From Sternotherus odoratus (taxonomy: Eukaryota > Chordata > Testudines > Kinosternidae), in contig JAVMKO010000001.1 of assembly GCA_032164245.1 (NCBI GenBank), positions 61,052,892 through 61,116,891 on the forward strand: DNA of 64,000 nucleotides, in the 5' to 3' direction. Of the stretch, positions 56,465 to 64,000 are shown one piece after another (position 1 is the stretch's first letter; the number at the start of each line of letters is the position of its first letter). The position numbers were made by a program, and so were the translations under genes. Under the pieces are notes generated by a model. It was not told the origin of the DNA. It ran no database searches and saw only the letters and a list, made by a program, of their open reading frames with translations.

Positions 56465-57640
56465 AGGAAACAGGTTAGTGCCATGTCTGTCATAGGGTTG
56501 GGTTCAGTGAAAAGGTTAGACACATTTGTAGTATGAATGGTATGGTGTTTCTGAAAAAGGAGTTGAGAAGACATCTAAGCAGTGGAAAAATGGCATAATG
56601 TGACACCAACACACATGAGACTCCCTTTCCTAACAAAGTTTAACTTGCTGCTTCTTTCTTGTTAAACTCAGTGATGGTGATACTTTAAGAAACCATAGGG
56701 GGCTAAGCCAAGATTTTTTTTAAAGCGACTAGTGATTTGGGACACTTAAATTTTTGGGTTCCCATCTTCTTGTCCTTTCAAGGGATGCTCAGCACTTCCT
56801 AAAAATCAGACCCTTGAAGATGGCTTGAGTTGGGCACCCCAAAATTGAATCACCTGAAATAATTACCTGATTTTGAAAACCTTGACTTTACATGCTTACA
56901 CTAGCTGAGGCACTGGATCCAAATGGTGTAGGCAGCACCACTTTAATCTTGTAATTAACTATGACTAATCCTGCTGCTTACTGCAAAGCTGTGAGTATAA
57001 TGGGATGGTTTTATATTTCTAGAAGCATGCACAGTACTCTCTATTAAAGATTGACATCACAGTTAGAGGAAAGGAACTTTGTGGAGTTGGACAGATTTTT
57101 AATTTACTTTTCAAATTATTTTGGAGGCTCAGAGCATTCCCAAATCTGGTTGGTTTGTGAACCATTTCTTCCTTTAATTTATAGCTGTGGATTTTTGCCA
57201 AGAGAGGTTTGGTTTAAAAAAAACCCCAAACAACTACTAATACAAATTCTGTGTTCTGTGTTAGGTACAGTATTAGGGAGAAGAAAATCCCTCAAAAGCT
57301 AGGCTGACATCAATCCAGTTCCCTAATATAGTAAATGAACAACATTTTTAATTGAATTTTTCCCTCGCTTTCTCAGCTACTTATTTTACAGACTCTTTAT
57401 ACTTATTTGTCCCTCTTCAAGCTTTGTTCCATTTTCTACTCTTCTCCTCCCCTCTCCACCACAGAGACAGACATATACACACTGGATTTTTCTCTCTGTA
57501 ACTTCATTTCTGTCCCCTAAACAGAATGTGAACCAGATGATGGTCAAACGAACTTTTGACCCCCTTGTGCATGTACTGATTGGAAAGTAAGTACTGCAAG
57601 CAGTCCTATTCCGAACAATGGTGGTTGATAATATTTGCAT
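56465..57640. other. Unique DNA, nothing recognised
   Basis: The fragment 'cttgaagatggcttgagttgggcaccccaaa' near 56812-56842 recalls a common reptile intergenic repeat. No gene recognised. Confidence 0.4.
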
Positions 57641-57644
57641 TGCA

Positions 57645-57770
57645 CCTTTCATCTAGGTAGGGATCTCAAAATGCTTTGTAAATATGGGAGATGTTATTAT
57701 CTCCATTCAACAGATGGGGAGACCGTGGTATAGAGAAATTAAGGCAAAGGTGGTTTTCAAAAATTGGTGG
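57645..57770 (-). mobile_element. MIR-like core-SINE fragment
   Basis: In reverse, the text follows a core-SINE 3' half: 'ttgcattgcacctttcatct', 'ctcaaaatgctttgtaaata', 'ttattatctccattcaacagatggggagac'. Short and diverged. Confidence 0.5.
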
Positions 57771-57918
57771 CTTAAAATTAAGCTCCTAATTCCTTATTTG
57801 GGCATTTAAATATGTTGCCTGATTTTCCAAAGTACTGAGCACCCAGCCCCTCACATTGATTTCATTGAGAGTTCTGCATGTGTAATGCTGACAGACCCTG
57901 GTTCTCGGGGGGGAGGGG

Positions 57919-57985
57919 GGGTGAGCTCAAACTGGAGACCTTTGCAGCTTATTGCATGAGCCTCTACCCCATGAGCTATAAGCCA
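57919..57985 (-). mobile_element. tRNA-like SINE head, not a functional tRNA
   Basis: On the minus strand, tagctcatggggtagagg matches a Pol III A box. About 45 bases further, agtttgagctc approximates a B box. Cloverleaf pairing is poor and there is no clean acceptor stem, so this is best read as the promoter end of a tRNA-derived SINE. Confidence 0.5.
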
Positions 57986-58170
57986 ACTGCCTCTTAACTA
58001 ATGCTGCAGAACAGACTCATTTAACTCTAAGTGGTCTCAGTGCCACTAGATGGGACAGAACACCACACCCAGGAGGTGTGTAGGTTACACATGCTCAGCA
58101 TTTAGGCCACTTACTCAGATGCCTAAATATGGAATTAGAATGGAAATTTCAAGCGATCCATTTTTAAAAA

Positions 58171-58490
58171 TCTTGGCCCAAATAATTTTTCCAGTCACAC
58201 AAGGCTCAAGTCCTGCTGAGTAGTGCTGATGACTTGCAACTCTCCTTGAAGTCCTGACATGCTCTGCACCTTGCAATATCTGATGAGCAAGTGGAAGAGT
58301 CGGAAATAAGCCATAAACTTCACTTTATGGGAAAGAGAGCTAGACTTGTTGGATATGATTTCATTACAAGATTAAATAACACACTCTCTGTCTTGGAGTT
58401 GAGCTCACTTGTGGGATTTAGCACCACATGACACAGAAGCTATGTCCCTAGCCATTTCATTCTGTTCAGAGTGGGATCACTTTGAAGGCC
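58171..58490. other. Unique DNA, nothing recognised
   Basis: No supported feature. Confidence 0.4.
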
Positions 58491-58498
58491 CTTATAAC

Positions 58499-59241
58499 CT
58501 AAGTTCCCTCTAAGCTGCGTAGTCGGGTGGCCGCCTAGCAGGTTATCAAGTGTCATGCTCTTCAGGTATCCCTCCCCCCACTGCCGCGCTGCTCCTGCCC
58601 TCTGTCTTGAACCTGCTCTCAGGAGCTTCCCGCCTGCTGTGCAGAGCAGGGGAGAAAAGGGCACTGATGTCAGGGTGCACTGATGTCAGGGTGTCCCTTT
58701 CCCTCTGTACCCCATCTCCACAGTGCGGGGTGAGGAACATGACAGGGCTCAGGACAGAGAGAGGTTGCTGGCAGCTGCTGCTGTCTGAACTGCTGATCTA
58801 CTTCAAAGGGCAGCATATTTAAAGTGGGGGCAGTGTACTTAAAGGGGCAATGCGCATCTCTGTCTCTCTCTCTCTCACACACACACACTTTGTGTCTCTG
58901 TCTCTCACACACACACACATACTCTGTCTTTTACAGTCACCTCCCAACACATACTTGTGGTGGTGGTGTTGCTGTTATTTCTTGATACTTCTTTCAAAGT
59001 GCTATTTTAGTTTTTTGACTGATCTGTGCATTTCATAATTTTTATTTCTCTCTTATGCTTAAATGTAATGTTTGAGTAGCGATATCTAAAATGCCTAACC
59101 TGTCCATATGGTAACTTTTTTAAAATACATAGTATATCGAGGTTTTTTGTTTCTGCTGGTGGCGCACATCCGCACATTACCTTGATATGGTGCAAATAAC
59201 AAAATTCCACATGAGGATGGAAAAAATTAGAGGAAACACTG
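58499..59241. mobile_element. Non-autonomous hAT element with internal microsatellite
   Basis: Flanks cttataac (58491-58498) and cttatgac (59242-59249) match at 7 of 8. The right end inverted, 'CAGTGTTTCCTCTAATTTTT', pairs with the left 'CTAAGTTCCCTCTAAGCTG'. The interior has a direct repeat 'actgatgtcagggtg' (58662, 58679) and CT/CA microsatellite blocks. Confidence 0.85.
58861..58920. repeat. (CT)n(CA)n microsatellite, duplicated block
   Basis: Two successive blocks of tctctc...acacac are separated by 'tttgtgtctctg', suggesting local duplication. The blocks lie inside the hAT element. Confidence 0.9.
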
Positions 59242-59308
59242 CTTATGACTTATAATGGGGCCAGAGACAACAGCATTCTTTGTATTTTATTTTTATGTTG
59301 CTGGCTAC

Positions 59309-59500
59309 TCCGTGCTTAATTTGTGCTGGGCCTTCTTGGGGCTGAGCCTGAGTGCCTCTAGGCTTGGCAGTTCTTAGTCATGGCTCCTCTAAGCTACTGG
59401 CCATCAGCCGCCACTCTCTGGCTGACCAGCCAGTGCTTAATTTGTGCCTTAGTTTGCTGGGGCAAAGCCCTGGCACCTCTTTCATTACAAATTGAGCACT
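59309..59500. mobile_element. hAT MITE, 192 bp, with repeated left end
   Basis: The perfect 8-bp duplication ctggctac lies at 59301-59308 and 59501-59508. Left-end text gtgcttaatttgtgc (59312-59326) is repeated internally at about 59431-59445. The right end ttacaaattgagcact is its inverse. The internal copy implies a partial tandem duplication of the left end. Confidence 0.85.
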
Positions 59501-60110
59501 CTGGCTACTATTGTTCCCATTTTAGGGGGCAGTCCAGAGACCTCTTCACCTCAGGGAGAAAATATGCCAACTACTTATACAAGAATACTGCATCATTTTT
59601 ATGGTGCAGTATCTGGGTACCAATTATAGTATCTTTTATTTCTAGTCTAGTTCAAAGCACTCAGACGTTCACTGCACCTGAGTTAATCTGTATTTATACG
59701 TATACAACTTGTGAGTTATTACTTAAGAAATATACTCGCTTTCTGTGATGTAGGGAAAATTATAGCATGCTTTTCCCAAAACTTTATAAAGAGAGTTGAC
59801 AAAGGAAACATTGTAAAATAATCTACTAATGTATCTTTAGTGTGTGCAAAAGCAAATTATTTTCATCCTGCAATCAACTAAAATATGTAGTTTCAGCAGA
59901 CTAAATAATATATGCTGAGTGAGTCTGAATCTTCATGAATTTTGTACTGCATGTTCATTTCTCAAAGTCTAAAACAAACCATGATGGCCAGTTACACCAA
60001 ATCTACATGTGGGTAATGATTAGTAATTAAATGGTTCCTTTTTTTATTCAATACGAGCACCCAAAAAAATACAGGTATTGCTGTGATCTCCCCCAATAGT
60101 CCATACAAAA

Positions 60111-60234
60111 TAGGATGACCAGACAGCAAGTGTAAAAAAATCTGGACAGGAGTCGGGGGTAGTAGGAGCCTATATAAGAAAAAGCCCCCAAAATTGGGAC
60201 TGTGCCTACAAAATCGGAACATCTGGTCACCCTA
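60111..60234. mobile_element. hAT MITE, 124 bp
   Basis: The perfect 8-bp duplication atacaaaa lies at 60103-60110 and 60235-60242. Termini TAGGATGACCAGA and the inverted TCTGGTCACCCTA match at 12 of 13. Confidence 0.93.
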
Positions 60235-60429
60235 ATACAAAACCACCAGAAAAGATCTTATCTTCTGTTCCTCTTTCTGACCACATCTTGTCTGTGAATC
60301 TCTCTTCACCACATCAGGTTCAGGAGTCTTGTGAAAGCCATTATGACACTACACAACTCTACCCCACTCCTCTTCCTGTCTCTCACTGAATAACCATGTT
60401 TTTTCCCTTCTGTCAACAATTTCAGCTTC

Positions 60430-60660
60430 ATAATAGTAGGGGGGAAAAGAGACATTTTTGATGTGGATGAAGTTATATTTTTTTAATGCACCAACTCCTG
60501 TTGGTGAGAGAGACAAGTTTTTGAGTTTCTTCGGAGCTCTGTGTGGCTCAAAAGTTTGTTTCTTTCAGCTACAGAATTTGTTCCAATAAAAGATATTATC
60601 TCACCCATCTTGTCTCTCTAAAATTGTGGAACCAAGACAGCTTCAACAACACTGCATACA
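60430..60660. mobile_element. Longer copy of the 34.2-kb retroposon-like family
   Basis: It ends 'accaagacagcttcaacaacactgcatac', matching the end of the 34183-34308 insert, and shares 'gttggtgagagagacaag' with it in inverse orientation. The left part (agagacatttttgatgtgga) is roughly inverse to the right part (agatattatctcacccatct), so this copy folds back. No clear flanking duplication. Confidence 0.6.
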
Positions 60661-60664
60661 TATT

Positions 60665-63040
60665 TTCAGGTTTACTAACGCGTGGATAAAATTCACTGGT
60701 TCAATCTAACTGCACTTTGAAGTGTTTTAAGAAACTTTGGTAGAATGTGTAAACTTTAAAGTTGCTCTTTTCCATGATTGTTTCATTAGGAAGAGGTGAT
60801 CTCTTTTGGTTAAACTAGCTTCAAATGATATGTTTGAAAAAGGACATCATTTTATGGAGATATCATTCAAGATTTTGTAGAGGAGATGAACAGTCTTTCT
60901 AGACCTCTCCTTTTTCTGTATAAAAACAAGGACATTTCAGTTTTCAAGAGAGTTCATCTAGTTTGCACATTTTTCCATGTTAGTAGCATACTGCATCCAT
61001 TAAACTTAGATAAAAGGTCAAAAATGGCAAGATGTGATCACTTGTAGAGGGGATTTTTGGTGAAATATTTTTTTACATTGTCGATTGTCTCTGAGTTTAA
61101 ATGAAAAGTCAACCCAGCTATCCCACTTTGTTGTTTAACTGGCCTACCTGTGGCTGCTTTGAAAGTGCCTGTGTGCAGGCAACAGTTTTTCTGTAGAACA
61201 TCCCTTCAAATAAATGGAATGTCAGTTTGTGCCAAGTACTTTTCATATTCCCTTTGAAAAGTGCATTCACTAGATGTTTCTGCTCCATCATTAACTGTGA
61301 AGTGGTTGACATCATTGACATTTACATTTTGAGATTAAAAACTTAACAATTGAAGCTTCAGCGTTAACACCACAATCAGATGAATGAGGAAGTTCATACT
61401 TTTTTTCCTTAGTGCTACTGTGTCAGCCTGTTAGGTTACAGGCTAGGCAAGATGACAGACCATTGTTTTACTTTGCAAAGGTTATCTTCACAAGCAGAAG
61501 GGCTAGCAGCCTCCTCACTATAAAAGAAAAGCTTCAATTTTGGAAGACCAACAATCAACATAAGAAATCCCTAAATCTGCACATTTCCATTGTCATTGGT
61601 TACATTAATAACTTTGCAATGTGGAATAATGTATTGCTAAAACAGATTGTCACATCAATATTAAATGGCATACAAAATAATGCTTTAGTATTGGGGTGTT
61701 TTCCAAGGATTCAGGATGTGAGTTAATTTCTCTTAAGAAGATAAAGGAGTGGACTTGGACACAAGATCAGAAAAGATCCAGTAATCTTTATTTACATTAT
61801 GGTATAGTTTCTATATGTGGCCCGTCTATCTTGATTACTATGGAGTATGAAGGAAAGCTGCCTGAAATTAACTGCTGTGAATAATCCTTGTATTATTTCA
61901 AATGGGTCCTCTGTGTGAGAGACAATAGCCTATCACATCTCATGCCTGCCAAATATGACTCCCATCCAGCAACTTGCTGATCATCCACAACACCCACTGG
62001 TGTTAATGGGAGCTGAGGGATTTCAGAACCTTGTAGAAAGCACTCTGAGGGCTTGTCTATATGATCATCTCCTGGGATCCTGCCAGCTTGCTTCTGAGTG
62101 AGAATTGTTTCATTGTTTTAACTATTTGTTGGGAAACTCCTTCACATTTTGTATCAATCTTACTTTTTAAAATAATACAAGAGTGTTATACTTTTGACAC
62201 ATCACAGGACTTTGGGCCCGATCATGTTCTCAAGTAATCATCTCCCCAGCCATATAGCTCACACGTCTGCAAAGATGGGTAAGAACCAGTTACCTTCAGG
62301 GCACTATCTCCCCTTCCTAAAATCCTACAGAAGGTTGTCCATGGAGCTGGGATCTCAAAGGAGAGAGGAGAGGAGTAAGGCAGATTTAGGAGCAAGAAGA
62401 GGATAATCCTATATTGAGCAGAGTTCAGGTCAACTGATATACGCTGTTTCCACTCACTCCCAGGCAGCACAGAGCTCACATAGTGGGGATTCCCATTTAA
62501 GGTGTCCTTGTATTCCTGACGCTCTCAACAGTCTAGGAGGAATGGTTTTCAATTGACTCACCATGTGTTCCTTTGATCCTTTAGCATCTCCAGGTGGCTT
62601 ATCTTATTACTTTAAACTACCACACCTTGCTGTAAAACAATCTTTCCCTTGCCTTTTGGAAGCCTTTCTGCCTATTAATTCCCAATTATAAAAGGTGTGG
62701 TGTGGTAAACTATTTTTAACCTGCAATGGAATCTACACTGAGTCACTTTTGGGAATAGATGAAAATTAGTTATGTTAGGGTTAAATTCTCCAAGAGTATT
62801 TTCTCATGTGAAACTCTCGTTGACTTCCTTGGATAAGCAAACAAGTGGATAAAGCTTGAGTTAGATAGGAGTAAGATGACACCTCCTCTCGGGATAAGTT
62901 TATAATTTCCTAGAGATGGAAGCACTGGATGCACCACTGGTAAAACTTGAGGACCGCTAGAGGGAGCTTGTTGGATCCAGAGCTTTTTCACTGTAGGTTC
63001 TCCCAATTGAGCGCTCTCTCATTCCTTTGACAGGTTGATT
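60665..63040. other. Mostly unique DNA, no gene recognised
   Basis: Near 61990-62035, 'actggtgttaatgggagctgag' is a phrase recurring in reptile intergenic DNA. Frames at 61412-61726 and 62194-62479 have no recognised domain. Confidence 0.4.
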
Positions 63041-63044
63041 CCTT

Positions 63045-63310
63045 TAATACCAGTGCTATTATTAGCTTTCTATATAGATGCTGATGTGGATCTCATGACT
63101 GCATTATCTCACAACCATTCATTGATTTTTATCTTCACAACACCCCTGCGAGGTATGCAGTGCTATCCCCATCCGGGGAGCCGAGGCAAAAGACACAGTA
63201 AGTGACTTGCACGGGAAGTGTGAGGCTGAGTGGGGAATTGAATCCAGATTTTTTGAGTCTCAGTCCAGTACTTTGTCTCAGTCATCCTTCCTACCACTGT
63301 GCCTTATCCA
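63045..63310 (-). mobile_element. MIR-like core-SINE relic
   Basis: In reverse, the text follows the MIR 3' half: 'cacaacacccctgcgaggta', 'atccccatccggggagccgaggcaaa', 'aagtgacttgcacgg', 'ggggaattgaatccagattt'. This is the order of the usual 'cctgtgaggta ... cccattttacag ... aagtgacttgccc ... gattcgaaccc' series. Confidence 0.55.
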
Positions 63311-63319
63311 TTAGACCAT

Positions 63320-64000
63320 CCTTCTTCTGAACACTTGTCTTTCCCCAGGCCCATCCACAGATCTCCTAGAGGGACTTCTTCGCTGTTGGGGAACTACAAA
63401 GGAGAATGTCTCCCTTCATGTCTGTGTCCCGTTCTCTCCTGCTATGTTCTCTTTTGCCTTGTTGAGAGGAGAAGCCCCTGTTATTCTGAATAAGGAATAG
63501 AACATCTAGCCTTTGGTAATTTGTACTCTATACAGAACATGTGCTGCCAGATTTTTTCTTATAGTGGGCATCATTTATAAATTTAACATTTGCTATTCTG
63601 GAGTTATTGTTGTGCTGCAAAATCTGCTATCCTAAATGCAGTTATTACAGGTATTGAAACTGTTTGCAGGAGTGCCCACAATATGCAAGCCCAAACATGA
63701 GTGGAAGGCTTAGTTATTGTTGCTGTTTAATATATATCAAGCCTTTAATTTTTTTTATATGGGTAACTATTGAGGTGGCTTTCAAGAGACATAAAGTATC
63801 GACATTGGGGAGAGTATCAGTTTAATACATCCTGTACCTTTAATTGGAAGAACAAATCCTGATACTGTATCAGAAGGTTTTTCAAATCATTCTCCTGTTC
63901 CTCATTTCAGAAAACAGAGCAGTCCTGTGGCAAATGCAATAAAATTCAGCGAGCTGAGAGCAGAGCACCCCTTTCCTCATAGCAATATCTTTAAGCGTGA
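63320..64000. other. Unique DNA to the window edge; acceptor-like site near 63910
   Basis: The sequence ttctcctgttcctcatttcag (ending 63910) is a strong splice-acceptor look-alike. It is followed in one frame by 23 codons containing CGKC, then a stop at 63980-63982. A short terminal exon is possible, but nothing else supports it. Confidence 0.2.

Noticed and set aside
57919..57985. Functional tRNA gene
   Set aside because: The internal boxes are present but the acceptor stem and cloverleaf are not convincing.

Overview
The window looks like gene-poor nuclear DNA from a reptile, most likely a turtle (Testudines; cryptodiran is my best guess). The evidence is the repeat landscape. CR1 LINEs dominate, in several ages and both orientations. 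There is a decayed L2-clade LINE and MIR-type core-SINE relics. There are many short non-autonomous DNA transposons (hAT, Tigger/pogo, another TA-inserting mariner-like type, Harbinger) and LTRs in the TG...CA style. I found no convincing host gene, rRNA, functional tRNA, CRISPR array or bacterial/viral operon. Nearly all long open frames are transposon relics or read-through of GC-rich tandem repeats.

Layout. 0-5 kb: AT-rich unique DNA with a hAT element carrying two minisatellites (1166-2288), two CR1 scraps in opposite orientation, and a MIR. 5.5-8.9 kb: the best preserved LINE, a CR1 with ORF1 (zinc finger, coiled coil, SGNH esterase) and the endonuclease half of ORF2. It is split by a 935-bp hAT element with a perfect 8-bp target duplication. 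A partial LTR and a further hAT follow. 10-15.4 kb: mostly unique. 15.4-20.6 kb: a dense cluster of Harbinger, hAT, fold-back and Tigger elements. 20.6-24.1 kb: an antisense CR1 cut by two nested insertions. 24-30.7 kb: hAT, Harbinger and TcMar elements. 30.7-36.7 kb: mostly unique AT-rich DNA, the stretch most worth testing for conserved non-coding sequence. 36.8-40.4 kb: second copies of the hAT and Tigger families seen near 18 kb, with an L2-clade relic between them. 44-51 kb: hAT elements, LINE scraps and an LTR. 51.9-56.5 kb: another antisense CR1 holding a two-LTR nest, ended by a palindromic MITE. 57-64 kb: MIR and tRNA-like SINE remnants plus three more hAT elements.

The strongest theme is that independent cut-and-paste families (two hAT families, Tigger, and a second TA-inserting family) each carry a GC-rich, CpG-rich tandem array between their terminal inverted repeats. 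Copies of one family differ by whole array units: 4 versus 13 units in one hAT family, 4 versus 3 in the Tigger family. This is the closest thing here to an underdescribed phenomenon. I do not see evidence for a new functional gene system.

Target-site duplications and terminal repeats were read directly from the sequence. Family names come from general knowledge of these superfamilies and of reptile repeats. No database search was run. Boundaries of decayed LINE segments are approximate (tens of bases).
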